A DNA stretch of 64,000 bases, taken from positions 62,001 to 126,000 of the forward strand of contig CAWIIX010000017.1 of NCBI GenBank assembly GCA_963836195.1, given 5' to 3'. The notes beneath the pieces are model-generated. The model was given only the letters and a program-made list of their open reading frames with translations. It ran no database searches and was not told the DNA's origin. This stretch comes from Trebonia sp963836195 (GTDB taxonomy: Bacteria > Actinomycetota > Actinomycetes > Streptosporangiales > Streptosporangiaceae). Shown one piece after another: positions 56,377 through 64,000 of this stretch (position 1 is the stretch's first letter; the number at the start of each line of letters is the position of its first letter). The translations under genes were made by a program, and so were the position numbers.

Positions 56377-56823
56377 CTAGGCGGGCGCGAGGCCGATGCC
56401 GCCGCGCCCACCCTGGTCAGGGCCGCCGGTCGGCGCCACGTTGACCAGCGAGTGCGCGGCCATCACGAGGTAGTCCCAGAGCTGCGCGTCAAGCGCGGGC
56501 GGCAGGTCGAGCTCGTCGAGCGCCGTCCGCATGTGCTTCAGCCACAGGTCCCGCTCGGTCTCGCCGATGTGGAAGTGCACGTGCCGCATCCGCAGCCGCG
56601 GATGCCCCCGCAGCTGGTTGTAGGTGTCCGGCCCGCCCCAGTACTGCATGAGGAACAGCCGCAGGTGCTCCTCGGCGGGACCGAGGTCCTCGGTCGGGTA
56701 GACCGGCCGCAGCACCGGGTCGGCCGCGACCTCCTGGTAGAACCGGCTGACCAGCCGGGTGAAGGTCTCTTCGCCGCCCACGGCCGCATAGAAGCTGACC
56801 GCCCGTTCGCTGTTCTCGCTCAT
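56377..56823 (-). CDS. glbO: Group 2 truncated haemoglobin (GlbO type)
   Basis: 148 residues. FYAAVGGEETFTRLVSRFYQEVAADPVLRPVYPTEDLGPAEEHLRLFLMQYWGGPDTYNQLRGHPRLRMRHVHFHIGETERDLWLKHM matches the TrHbII pattern: B10 Tyr in FYQEV, YPxED, proximal His in HFHIG and the conserved G8 Trp in RDLWLKHM. Binds O2; linked to respiration or redox in mycobacteria. Ends 9 bp from the AraC stop and follows mscS by 9 bp on the same strand, so the two form an operon. Confidence 0.95.
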   Translation of the reverse strand: MSENSERAVSFYAAVGGEETFTRLVSRFYQEVAADPVLRPVYPTEDLGPAEEHLRLFLMQYWGGPDTYNQLRGHPRLRMRHVHFHIGETERDLWLKHMRTALDELDLPPALDAQLWDYLVMAAHSLVNVAPTGGPDQGGRGGIGLAPA

Positions 56824-56832
56824 CGCCCCTCG

Positions 56833-58119
56833 CTACTCCCTCGTCAGGGTAACCGCCATGGTCGGCGTCTCGGCCGGCGTCGGCATCAGCGCCGCCTCCT
56901 TGAGGGCACGCTTCACCTGCGACCGCATCTCGCGCTCGACCTCCCACTGGCGCAGCGGCGCCGTCTTTACCACGATCCGCATGGTGACTTGGTCACGGGT
57001 GATCTCCTGCGCGCCCCACACCTCGGGCGCCTCCAGCATGACCGAGCGCCAGGCCGGATCGTTCCACATCTGCTCGCCCGTTCGGGCGAGCACGTCCCTG
57101 ATCGTCGCCAGGTCGGCCGCGAACGGCACCGGGAAGTCGATCACCGCCCGGGCCCAGCCCTGGGACTCGTTGCCGACGGTGTCGATGGTGCCGTTGCGGA
57201 TATGCCAGACGATGCCGTTCACGTCCCGCATCCTGGTTACCCGCAGGGTGACGTTCTCCACCGTCCCGGTGGCAGCGCCCACGGTGATCACGTCGCCGAC
57301 GCCGTACTGGTCCTCGACCAGCATGAAGATGCCGGACAGGTAGTCCTTGACCAGGCTCTGGGCGCCGAAGCCGATGGCGACGCCGACCACCCCCGCGCTC
57401 GCCAGCAGCGGCGCCAGGTTGACGCCGAGGTCGCCCAGGATGATGAACCCGGCGATGGCGAAGATCGTCACCGACGCGGCGCTCCGCAAGATGGCGCCGA
57501 GCGCCTGTACCCGCTGCGTGCGCCGCTCGTCGACCAGCGCCACTTCCGCCTGGGCGGCCGCGCCGTTGATCACGCCCTGGTCCGCGCCGCCAGCGGCGTA
57601 GACGGGGTCGCCTGGCCGGGCATCGCGCAGCGGGCTGCCCGCTCGGGCGGCAGCCGCGTCGTCGGCCACCCCGTCGTCGGTTTGGCTCCGCCGCAGGCGT
57701 CGCCCCAGGTCGTCTGCGGTCGCGTCGTTGGCGTGGCCTCGCCGCCGGCGTCCCAGCCGTCGGGAGACCCGCCCGGCCGTCCGGGTGGGCACGAACCGGG
57801 AGCTGACCATGCCGTTGCGCAGCTGGCTGACGAACGACTCCGACGCCCGCGCGGTCACCCGGTTGATCAGCCGATGGGCCAGCCACTGGATCAGCAGCGC
57901 GAGCACGACCACGAACAGGACCTGCAGCAGCAGGTGCACCGGCCCGGCGAGGAAGTCGCTGGTGAGCGAGGCGGCGCGGCCGTTGTGCGAGACGTTCCAC
58001 ACCAGGTGGCATGCCAGCCCGGGATTGGTCCCGCAGCTTCCCGTCAGGGTGTCTGGCGTGTGGTTCGCGCCGAACACCGACAGGTTTGCTAGCCCTTCCA
58101 CGCCCAGCCTCCTCGTCAC
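56833..58119 (-). CDS. MscS-type mechanosensitive ion channel
   Basis: 428 residues from GTG 58119. First helix LLLQVLFVVVLALLIQWLAHRL. An unusually long charged, low-complexity stretch (about 105-185, RRLGRRRRGHANDATADDLGRRLRRSQTDDG) lies before the core. The pore region ILRSAASVTIFAIAGFIILGDLGVNLAPLLASAGVVGVAIGFGAQSLVKDYLSGIFML is typical, followed by the beta domain YGVGDVITVGAATGTVENVTLRVTRMRDVNG and the vestibule. Releases solutes on hypo-osmotic shock. Confidence 0.94.
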   Translation of the reverse strand: MTRRLGVEGLANLSVFGANHTPDTLTGSCGTNPGLACHLVWNVSHNGRAASLTSDFLAGPVHLLLQVLFVVVLALLIQWLAHRLINRVTARASESFVSQLRNGMVSSRFVPTRTAGRVSRRLGRRRRGHANDATADDLGRRLRRSQTDDGVADDAAAARAGSPLRDARPGDPVYAAGGADQGVINGAAAQAEVALVDERRTQRVQALGAILRSAASVTIFAIAGFIILGDLGVNLAPLLASAGVVGVAIGFGAQSLVKDYLSGIFMLVEDQYGVGDVITVGAATGTVENVTLRVTRMRDVNGIVWHIRNGTIDTVGNESQGWARAVIDFPVPFAADLATIRDVLARTGEQMWNDPAWRSVMLEAPEVWGAQEITRDQVTMRIVVKTAPLRQWEVEREMRSQVKRALKEAALMPTPAETPTMAVTLTRE

Positions 58120-58221
58120 GCGATGGGGATCTTTGCTCCTGTGCGAGGCTACCGGGAGTGCCGGAAGGCCGGGCCGACTGTGACATTTACCGGTCGTCGG
58201 CCCGGCCGCACGAGCGACTGT

Positions 58222-60483
58222 CTAGGAAGCGGTCAGACCGGTTTCGCGGGCCACGAAGGCGAGGCAGTCGCCGGCCAGCGAGGCCGAGAGCGACACCGCG
58301 CGCTGGCCGTGTCCCACCTGCCCCTCGGCCCGCAGCAGCACCGGCCGCCCGGACGACGTGGCGTGCTGCAGGGCGGCGCACATCTTGTACCCGTGCAGCG
58401 GGTCCACCCGGGTGTCGTTGCTGAAGACGGTGAACAGCACCGACGGGTACGCGGTGCCGTCGACCACGTGATGGTAGGGCGAGTAGCCGAGCAGCCACTC
58501 CAGCTCGACCGGGGAGGCGGCGGTCCCGTACTCGGTGTTCCACGTCTCGCCGATCGGGAACCGCTCGTACCGCACCATGTCGAGCAGCGGCGCGGAGCAG
58601 ACCGCGGCCGAGAACAGGCCCGGCCGCTGGGTGATCGCCGCCCCGACCAGCAGGCCGCCGTTCGACCCGCCCCAGACCGCGAGCCTGGCCGGCGACGTGA
58701 CCCCGGTCGCGATGAGGTGCTCGGCCGCCGCGTGGAAGTCGTCGAACACGTTCTGCTTACGGTCGAGCATCCCCGCCCGGTGCCAGTCCTCGCCCTCCTC
58801 GCTGCCGCCGCGCAGCGCCGCGACCGCGTACACCCCGCCCGCCTCGACCCAGGCGAGGATGTTGGCCGAGTAGCCGGGGGTCATGCTGATGTTGAACCCG
58901 CCGTAGCCGTAGAGGATGCACGACCGCTCGGCCGGGCGGGCCGTTTCCCCGTCCTCGCCGCGGTCCCCGACGCCGGCCTCGGCGTCCTCGCCGCGCGGTT
59001 CGATGACCACCATCCGGACCTCGGTGCCGTCGGCGGACTGGTACGTGACCTGGGACGCCGTCACCCGCGGGGTGGCGACCGCGCCCGGCGACTTGGCCCA
59101 CGTCGACAGCTCGCCGGTGGCCGCGTCGTAGCGGAGCACGATGGGCGGCGTCGTGTAGTCCGTGTAGCCGAACCACGCCTCGTGCCCGCCCTCCGGCCGT
59201 TCCGCGATCCCGCCCGCCGAACCGATCCCGGGCAGGTCGAGCCCGCTCAGCCGCTCGCCGCTGGCCAGGTCGTGCACGGCGACCTCGCTGACCGCGTGCC
59301 GCATCCGGGAGACGATCAGCGCCGGACGGGGCAGGTCGTCGAGGATCGCGTAGCTGCGCAGCACCGAGGTGGCGTCCTCGGGTATCAGGTCGCGCCAGCC
59401 CTCGGGCCCCGGCGCGGCCGGGTCGGCAACGCAGAGCCGCCCGCGCGGCGCGTCCAGGTCCGTCAGCACGTAGAGCCGCCCGTCCCGCCCGATCCGAGGC
59501 GACGCCTGCGCGTCGAGCCCGACCATGAGCGGGACCAGCAGCGGGGTCGCGGGATCACTGGCGGTCAGGTCGGCGATCCAGATGTCCTCCCTCGGCGCGG
59601 TCCCGATCGAGGCCGAGATGATCAGCCAGCGCCCGTCCATGCTGACGCTGGCACCGTAGTAGGTGGTCTTGTCGCGCCCGGCGCCGAACACCTCCACGTC
59701 CGACTCGGGCGACGTCCCGACCTGGTGCAGGTACACCCGCCGGTGGTACTGGGCCTCGCCCTCCGGGACCGCGTCCGGCGGCAGCCGCCGCACGTAGTAG
59801 AACGCCTTGCCGCCGGGCAGCCAGGCCACCCCGGAGTACCGGCACCGGTCGATCGGCCCGTCCACCAGTTCCCCGGTCGCGACGTCGAGCACCCGCAGCA
59901 GCGACTCCTCGTCCCCGCCGTGCGAGAGCTGGTACGCGAGCAGTCGCCCCTCCTTGTCCGGCTGATAGGCATCCAGCGTTGTCCGCCCGGAGGGGTCGAT
60001 GGCGATGAGGTCGATCAGCGCCCGCTCGGTCGCCTCCGCGCCCGAGCCGGCTACCGCGCCCGAGGCCGCGGCTTCCGCGCCCGAGTCCGCGGCTTGCGCG
60101 CCCGAGGCCGCGGCTTCCGCGCCCAGGCCGGCTTCCCCGCCTGAGCCGGCGTCCACGACGGATGCTGCGCCCGCGACGTAGAGCACCGCGTACTCCTGAT
60201 CGGGATCGCGCCGGGTGTAGAACTGCGTCGTCCCGCGCCAGGCCGGCAGGCCCACCGACCCGACCCGGAGCAGCTCCCGCACCCGGTCGGCGAAGGCCTC
60301 CCGGTCGGTCAGGCCGGCCCGGTAGCCGTCCCAGAGCGACTCTTCGGCCGCGAGCCACTCTTCGGTCTGCGGGGAGCCGGCGTCCTCAAGCCATCGGTAG
60401 GGGTCAGCCACCTGGTGCCCGAAGAGGTCCTCGACCAGGTTCAGCCGCTGGGCTGCGGGGTACTCGACCCGAAAAGAAGCCAT
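58222..60483 (-). CDS. Prolyl oligopeptidase family (S9A) serine peptidase
   Basis: 753 residues. The N-terminal YPAAQRLNLVEDLFGHQVADPYRWLED is the S9A hallmark. A beta-propeller occupies the middle. Catalytic domain: Ser in VWGGSNGGLLVG (about 606), Asp in NDTRVDPLHGYKM (about 688), His in GQVGHGQ (about 723), and the oxyanion region ILYGYGGFNIS. An alanine-glycine repeat (about 112-152, words like GAEAAASGAQ) is inserted in the first propeller blade. No signal peptide, so probably intracellular. Monocistronic. Confidence 0.95.
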   Translation of the reverse strand: MASFRVEYPAAQRLNLVEDLFGHQVADPYRWLEDAGSPQTEEWLAAEESLWDGYRAGLTDREAFADRVRELLRVGSVGLPAWRGTTQFYTRRDPDQEYAVLYVAGAASVVDAGSGGEAGLGAEAAASGAQAADSGAEAAASGAVAGSGAEATERALIDLIAIDPSGRTTLDAYQPDKEGRLLAYQLSHGGDEESLLRVLDVATGELVDGPIDRCRYSGVAWLPGGKAFYYVRRLPPDAVPEGEAQYHRRVYLHQVGTSPESDVEVFGAGRDKTTYYGASVSMDGRWLIISASIGTAPREDIWIADLTASDPATPLLVPLMVGLDAQASPRIGRDGRLYVLTDLDAPRGRLCVADPAAPGPEGWRDLIPEDATSVLRSYAILDDLPRPALIVSRMRHAVSEVAVHDLASGERLSGLDLPGIGSAGGIAERPEGGHEAWFGYTDYTTPPIVLRYDAATGELSTWAKSPGAVATPRVTASQVTYQSADGTEVRMVVIEPRGEDAEAGVGDRGEDGETARPAERSCILYGYGGFNISMTPGYSANILAWVEAGGVYAVAALRGGSEEGEDWHRAGMLDRKQNVFDDFHAAAEHLIATGVTSPARLAVWGGSNGGLLVGAAITQRPGLFSAAVCSAPLLDMVRYERFPIGETWNTEYGTAASPVELEWLLGYSPYHHVVDGTAYPSVLFTVFSNDTRVDPLHGYKMCAALQHATSSGRPVLLRAEGQVGHGQRAVSLSASLAGDCLAFVARETGLTAS

Positions 60484-60649
60484 AGCGGCACCTTAATCGT
60501 TGCTCGTTACCAGTCGTTAACCAAGATTCCACAGATCGCCTTGTACTCTTAGAACTGTTGGCGGAGGCACGTGGCTTCGGTCACGCCGGGATTGGTCCTG
60601 TTCCGGTGATGCGAGCGGCGCCTCAATACCGGTGCCTCCGGAGGTGCCC

Positions 60650-61162
60650 GTGCGACGAGTGCTGCTGCTCAACGTCACCTATGAGCCACTAACCACCGTC
60701 GGTCTCCGACGGGCCGTCTGCCTAGTCCTGGGCGACAAGGCAGAGATCGTGCATCGAGACACCAGCGGGTCGCTACTGCACTCCGCCAACGTCGAGGTGG
60801 CAACCCCTTCCGTCATCCGGCTCTGCCGGTACATCAGGATCCCGCAGCGCAACCGGGTGCCTCTCACCAGGTCCGCGCTGATGCGCCGGGACAACTACAA
60901 GTGCGCCTACTGCGGCAGGCACGCAGAGACGATCGACCACGTGATCCCGCGCAGCCGCGGCGGCGGGCACGCCTGGGAGAACTGCGTCGCCGCCTGCCAA
61001 CTCTGCAACCACCGCAAGGCCGACCGGTTTCTATCCGAGATCGGCTGGACCCTCCCGGTCGTCCCGGCCGTCCCCAAGGGCGCGCACTGGCGGCTCATCG
61101 GGGCGCAGTACGACGGCGACCCCCAATGGGAGGCCTACCTAGGCGCAACCGTCGCCGCCTAG
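60650..61162 (+). CDS. HNH endonuclease family protein
   Basis: 170 residues from GTG 60650 (GGAGG 6 nt upstream; upstream GTG 60632 is less well placed). The N-terminal VLLLNVTYEPLTTVGLRRAVCLVLGDKAEIV is conserved in a widespread stand-alone HNH subfamily. HNH core with zinc Cys pairs: YKCAYCGRHAETIDHVIPRSRGG, then WENCVAACQLCNHRKAD. Likely a DNA-cutting or DNA-repair enzyme rather than a restriction system: no partner gene is present. A terminator follows. Confidence 0.93.
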   Translation: MRRVLLLNVTYEPLTTVGLRRAVCLVLGDKAEIVHRDTSGSLLHSANVEVATPSVIRLCRYIRIPQRNRVPLTRSALMRRDNYKCAYCGRHAETIDHVIPRSRGGGHAWENCVAACQLCNHRKADRFLSEIGWTLPVVPAVPKGAHWRLIGAQYDGDPQWEAYLGATVAA

Positions 61163-61214
61163 CTAGACCGCCTAATGGGTGTCGCTGGGGCTTGCCGGTA
61201 TCCGGCGCGTCAAG

Positions 61215-61251
61215 TCGGCCCCGCCCGATAAAACCTCTCGGGCGGGGCCGA
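61215..61251 (+). terminator. Terminator-like hairpin after the HNH gene
   Basis: 14-bp perfect stem tcggccccgcccga / tcgggcggggccga, 9-nt A-rich loop. No T-run follows. Confidence 0.7.
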
Positions 61252-61399
61252 ACGACGCGGCGGGCTCCGGCGGCGCCCCTGCTCTCCTACCAACGCGGCG
61301 AACTTCAAACGCCAGCGGTTCCGTGCTCCAACGGCTGACGCCGGCGTAACCGGTCCCGGGGCTTCTCCACGGGCTGACGCGATCAACCCGCCCACCGCA

Positions 61400-61420
61400 C
61401 CTGTCGGCTACGCCATCGAC
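61400..61420 (-). repeat. Copy of the GTCGATGGCGTAGCCGACAG repeat
   Basis: Exact reverse-complement copy in the 300-bp gap between the HNH and YciI-like genes; the rest of that gap shows only the terminator. Confidence 0.65.
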
Positions 61421-61461
61421 CCGGGATAACAGCAAGAAAATCAGTCGCTCGCGCAAACGGA

Positions 61462-61686
61462 TCAAGCTGGCCGCCCGCCAAATCGCCAGGTGAGGACCTC
61501 GATGTCGGCGTACCGGCCCGGCGTCAGGATGGCGCGCGCCCGCTCCGGATCCGGTGCCCGGACGAGCGCCGCCGTGCCCAGCCAGGCGGCGCCGTCATCG
61601 GACAGCAGGGGCCCGTAGGCGATCAGCTCGTCCCGGTCGGGCAGGGCGGGGAGATCGGCCGCCTGGCCGGCGCCGAGGCCGATCAC
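61462..61686 (-). CDS. YciI-like protein, short or N-terminally incomplete
   Basis: 74 residues from GTG 61686. LIAYGPLLSDDGAAWLGTAALVRAPDPERARAILTPGRYADIEVLTWRFGG is the second half of the YCII ferredoxin-like fold. The frame is open upstream only to a TAG 13 codons before the putative start (PFGRAWFDGNRYL). The usual first strand with His is missing, so this may be a truncated or divergent member. Follows the VOC gene by 40 bp on the same strand. Confidence 0.6.
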   Translation of the reverse strand: MIGLGAGQAADLPALPDRDELIAYGPLLSDDGAAWLGTAALVRAPDPERARAILTPGRYADIEVLTWRFGGRPA

Positions 61687-61725
61687 GAGGTACCGGTTGC
61701 CGTCGAACCAAGCTCGGCCAAATGG

Positions 61726-62208
61726 CTACTCGCCGGCGTAGGCCTTCTTCAACGCGGCGATGTCGAACTTGACCATGGAGAGCATGGCCGCCGTCACCCG
61801 GGCCTTCCGCGCCTGGTCCTCATCTCGCACCATCGCGTAGAACAGCGCCGGCACAACCTGCCAGCGCACGCCGTACCTATCCTTGAGCCACCCGCAGACG
61901 CTGGGCTCCCCGCCGCCCGCGAGCAGCCCGTCCCAGTAGTAGTCGACCTCGTCCTGGTCCGCGCAGGTCACGCAGAACGACACCGCCTCGTTGAAGTGGA
62001 AGTCCTGCGGTCCCCCGTTCAGGCCGGTGAACTTCTGCCCGTTCAGCTCGAATTCCGCCAGCATCACCGTCCCGGCTTTACCCGGGCCCGCTTCGGTGTA
62101 GCGGTGGATGTCGCCCATGGCCGCGTCCTTGAAGACGCTGGTGTAGAAGCGGGCGGCCTCCTCGGCCTGGTCATCGAACCACAAGCAGGTCGTGAGCGGC
62201 TCGCTCAT
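61726..62208 (-). CDS. PhnB-like VOC protein (3-demethylubiquinone methyltransferase-like fold)
   Basis: 160 residues: PLTTCLWFDDQAEEAARFYTSVFKDAAM, GTVMLAEFELNGQKFTGLNGGPQDFHFNEAVSFCVTCADQDEVDYYWDGLLAGGGEPSVCGWLKDRYGVRWQVVP. This is the PhnB/YdcE-type VOC protein. No metal triad as in true glyoxalases. Function unknown. In line with the YciI-like gene and the DinB gene. Confidence 0.93.
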   Translation of the reverse strand: MSEPLTTCLWFDDQAEEAARFYTSVFKDAAMGDIHRYTEAGPGKAGTVMLAEFELNGQKFTGLNGGPQDFHFNEAVSFCVTCADQDEVDYYWDGLLAGGGEPSVCGWLKDRYGVRWQVVPALFYAMVRDEDQARKARVTAAMLSMVKFDIAALKKAYAGE

Positions 62209-62241
62209 CGCACTGTTCCCCCTCGCCGTGACGTGATGCTC

Positions 62242-62802
62242 TTACCCGTTCAACGATCCGGGCCCGCCAAACTCATCGGCGCGGACGCCGGTGACGTCGT
62301 ACAAGTGGTGGATGGGGTCGTGCATGAAATAGCGCGCGAACGTCTCGACGGTGAAGGAGGCGCCGTCGCTGCGGCGGCCGGGCCGCAGCCACTGCTCGCC
62401 GGTCACGGCGGCGAAGCTGGCCGCGAGCGCCTCGGCGGCCGAGGCGAGCTCGTCCGCCACCGCGTCCGGGCTCTGGGAGCCGTAGTCGTCGGCGACCGCG
62501 GTCTCGTCCTGGTCCCAGTTCGGGTAGAGCGGGTCGTGCTCGGTCAGCATCAGGCCGAGTCGGTAGTCGTACAGCCGGAACACGTCCCGGACGTGGCAGC
62601 CGTACTCGAGTGCCGACCACCGGCCGGGCCGCGTCCGGCCGGCGGCGCCGGGAGCGGCGAGCGGCGCCCGCCAGGCGGCCGCGTTGGCGCGGATCATCGC
62701 CGGGATCTCCTCCCGCGCGAACGACCGGGTGTCCAGTCCGCACTCCGGGCACGGCCGCCCGATCACCCACGTCCAGTCCTTGCCATCAGGAACGATCGTC
62801 AT
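62242..62802 (-). CDS. DinB family protein
   Basis: 186 residues from ATG 62802 (MTIVPDGKDWTWV). DinB four-helix fold with metal-site His at GRWSALEYGCHVRDVFRLYDYR, DPLYPNWDQDETA and FARYFMHDPIHHLYDVTG (HxxxH type). A Cys pair CPECG near residue 23 is an addition. DinB-like metal proteins include thiol-dependent transferases. Second in a leftward series after the methyltransferase. Confidence 0.92.
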   Translation of the reverse strand: MTIVPDGKDWTWVIGRPCPECGLDTRSFAREEIPAMIRANAAAWRAPLAAPGAAGRTRPGRWSALEYGCHVRDVFRLYDYRLGLMLTEHDPLYPNWDQDETAVADDYGSQSPDAVADELASAAEALAASFAAVTGEQWLRPGRRSDGASFTVETFARYFMHDPIHHLYDVTGVRADEFGGPGSLNG

Positions 62803-62844
62803 GCCGCCCGACGCTAGCGTGCGCACGGCCGCCCGCGGCAGAGC

Positions 62845-63681
62845 CTAAGCAGCCACAGAGGGGCCTTTTACTGCCAACTCGCAGGCGAAGCTGACGGTCT
62901 CGGTCAGGTAGCCGTCGCGCGCGTAGGGCCCGAGCTCGGCCGCAACCGAGTCGTCGAAGGCGGCGGCGTGATCCGCTAGCGCCGAAGCAGGCAGGGTCGA
63001 CAGCGAGCGCGCGAACCCGGCCAGTTCCGGCACCGTCCAGCGGTGCTCGACGAGGAACTCGGACCGCCCGAGCAGCTCGAACCCGGCCGCGGTCAGCACG
63101 TCGGCGTCGGGCCGTTCCCGCCGCGCGTGGTCCCAGTTGCCGGGCACGCGGCCCGCCCCGCCGAGCTCCGCCTGCCACCGGCGCAGCAGACCGCCGAAGG
63201 CGGCCTGCCAGTCGAGCGGCCCGGCCTGGGTCCCGGACGACCAGCACAGCGCGAGGAAACCGCCCGGCTGCAGCCAGCGATGCACCCGGTTCGCCACCAG
63301 GTCCCGCGGCAGCCGGTGAAAGGCATTGCCGATGACCACGACCGAGAAATGCGAGGGCGGCGCGTCCAGCTCCTGCACGCTCGCGACAACCGGCACGACG
63401 CGCCCGCCACCAGAAGCGGAAGCGGCAGCGGCCTTCGACCGCACCACCCGGACCATGTCCGGTTCCTGGTCCACCGCCCAGACCGAGGCGAACGAGGAGC
63501 GCAGCGCGAACGCGAGCTGCCCGGTTCCGCAGGCCAGGTCGAGCAGCCGTCCCGCCCCGGACGCTCCCGTCCGGCGCACCAGCTCGGCGATCAACGCGTC
63601 CGGGTACGAGAGCCTGAACCGGTCGTAGTACTCCGCCGTCCCCCGGTACAAGTCGGGCGAGTACGTCGCTTCATCGCTCAT
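62845..63681 (-). CDS. Class I SAM-dependent methyltransferase
   Basis: 278 residues: YSPDLYRGTAEYYDRFRLSYPDALIAELVRRTG, motif I RLLDLACGTGQLAFAL, WAVDQEPDMVRVV, APPSHFSVVVIGNAFHRLPRDLVANRVHRWLQPGGFLALCWSS. The R-x-S-Y-P-D start is common in UbiE-like actinobacterial enzymes. The ATG overlaps the stop of the upstream alkylation-repair gene (ATGA), so the two are coupled. Confidence 0.93.
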   Translation of the reverse strand: MSDEATYSPDLYRGTAEYYDRFRLSYPDALIAELVRRTGASGAGRLLDLACGTGQLAFALRSSFASVWAVDQEPDMVRVVRSKAAAASASGGGRVVPVVASVQELDAPPSHFSVVVIGNAFHRLPRDLVANRVHRWLQPGGFLALCWSSGTQAGPLDWQAAFGGLLRRWQAELGGAGRVPGNWDHARRERPDADVLTAAGFELLGRSEFLVEHRWTVPELAGFARSLSTLPASALADHAAAFDDSVAAELGPYARDGYLTETVSFACELAVKGPSVAA

Positions 63682-64000
63682 GACCGTCGGGCGTTCCCGA
63701 GCCGCTCGGCCTCGGCCGGCGGCAGCCGTCGCACGGCCTCACGGAACGTCACACCCGACATCCCGGACAGGTGGTCCTGCGTCCAGCGGGCGACCCAGTC
63801 CGGATCGGGCTTGGAGATTTCCCGCAGCACCCAGCCGATGGCCTTGCGGATGAAGAACTCGCGCTCGGCCAGCAGCGGCTCCGCGTACCGGGTGAACCGG
63901 GCCAGGTCCGGCCGCCCGGTGCGGATGCCGCGCAGCAGCGCCAGCAGCGCCGACCGCCGCAGCCAGAAGTCCGGGTCGACCGCCCATCCGTCAATGACCG
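63678..64000 (-). CDS. DNA alkylation repair protein (AlkD-like), cut by the window edge
   Basis: An open minus-strand frame enters from the right edge and ends at TGA 63678-63680. It reads VIDGWAVDPDFWLRRSALLALLRGIRTGRPDLARFTRYAEPLLAEREFFIRKAIGWVLREISKPDPDWVARWTQDHLSGMSGVTFREAVRRLPPAEA. The HEAT-like helices and the words R-E-x-F-I-x-K-A-I-G-W-x-L-R-E and W-x-x-R-S-A-L are those of AlkD-type glycosylases that remove 3-methyladenine and 7-methylguanine. Only the C-terminal 107 residues are in view. Confidence 0.85.
   Translation of the reverse strand, partial: VIDGWAVDPDFWLRRSALLALLRGIRTGRPDLARFTRYAEPLLAEREFFIRKAIGWVLREISKPDPDWVARWTQDHLSGMSGVTFREAVRRLPPAEAERLGNARRS

Overview
The window is high-GC, densely coded DNA from an actinomycete. 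The pointers are the strong G/C third-position bias, paired XRE(DUF5753)/DUF397 regulator genes, a SAV2177-type (DUF574) methyltransferase, a mycofactocin-type SDR, DnaE2 with a DUF6504 partner, tandem dynamin-like GTPases and frequent GTG starts. A Streptosporangiales-like or related filamentous actinomycete fits, but the family cannot be fixed from the sequence alone. The many +/-1 breaks inside otherwise conserved genes, several of which restore the frame a few hundred bases later, look like assembly indels in GC-rich runs at least as much as true decay.

Layout. 1-3.0 kb: end of a sugar ABC-transporter ATPase, a frameshifted SDR and the RbsC-type permease. 3.2-5.4 kb: an unknown protein and a DUF4143 AAA ATPase, the latter preceded by a five-unit 23-bp iteron array. 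5.5-8.8 kb: a gene-poor scar with an alpha/beta-hydrolase remnant, an RHS remnant and a 45-bp copy of the 3' half of tRNA-Arg(TCT), whose intact gene lies at 8.7 kb; this is the footprint of a decayed integrative element. 9-12.3 kb: Ohr, a VOC protein, a GntR+XRE regulator and a first XRE/DUF397 pair. 12.7-19.9 kb: an unknown protein, a secreted trypsin-like protease, a SAV2177-type methyltransferase with a DUF397-like partner, a second XRE/DUF397 pair ending in a strong terminator, and an anti-sigma-type ATPase (a WhiJ/AbaA-like developmental module). 19.9-22.2 kb: nucleoside hydrolase and serine hydroxymethyltransferase. 22.4-27.9 kb: an SOS-like promoter, DUF6504, DnaE2 (two frame breaks), a four-copy inverted-repeat operator and a wrecked AbiEi-like antitoxin gene. 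27.8-31.0 kb: UDP-sulfoquinovose synthase, GtrA-like flippase and a GT2 glycosyltransferase. 31.2-36.5 kb: one frame joining siroheme synthase to a dynamin-like GTPase, followed by a second GTPase with two membrane helices and then tandem repeats.

37.0-46.8 kb is one catabolic operon read leftward: FAD oxidoreductase, aconitase-X large and small subunits, an IlvD/Edd dehydratase and a complete branched-chain-type ABC importer (LivF, LivH, a LivM-LivG fusion, LivK), with a divergent LysR regulator at 47.3 kb. It should import and dehydrate a hydroxylated amino or organic acid; cis-3-hydroxy-L-proline is one candidate because of the AcnX pair. 48.4-54.2 kb holds HtrA, SSB (with DnaA-box-like sites upstream and a duplicated tail downstream), a membrane GGDEF protein and the ABC-F factor EttA. 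54.2-64 kb is mixed housekeeping: methyltransferases, AraC, truncated haemoglobin, MscS, an S9 peptidase, HNH, YciI, VOC and DinB proteins, and the end of an AlkD-type alkylation-repair gene cut by the right edge.

Two repeat families cross the window. One is a ~20-bp intergenic motif, GTCGATGGCGTAGCCGACAG, with about eight copies in gaps between genes. The other is a set of gene-end hairpins or half-hairpins sharing the core TCGAACGGACC.
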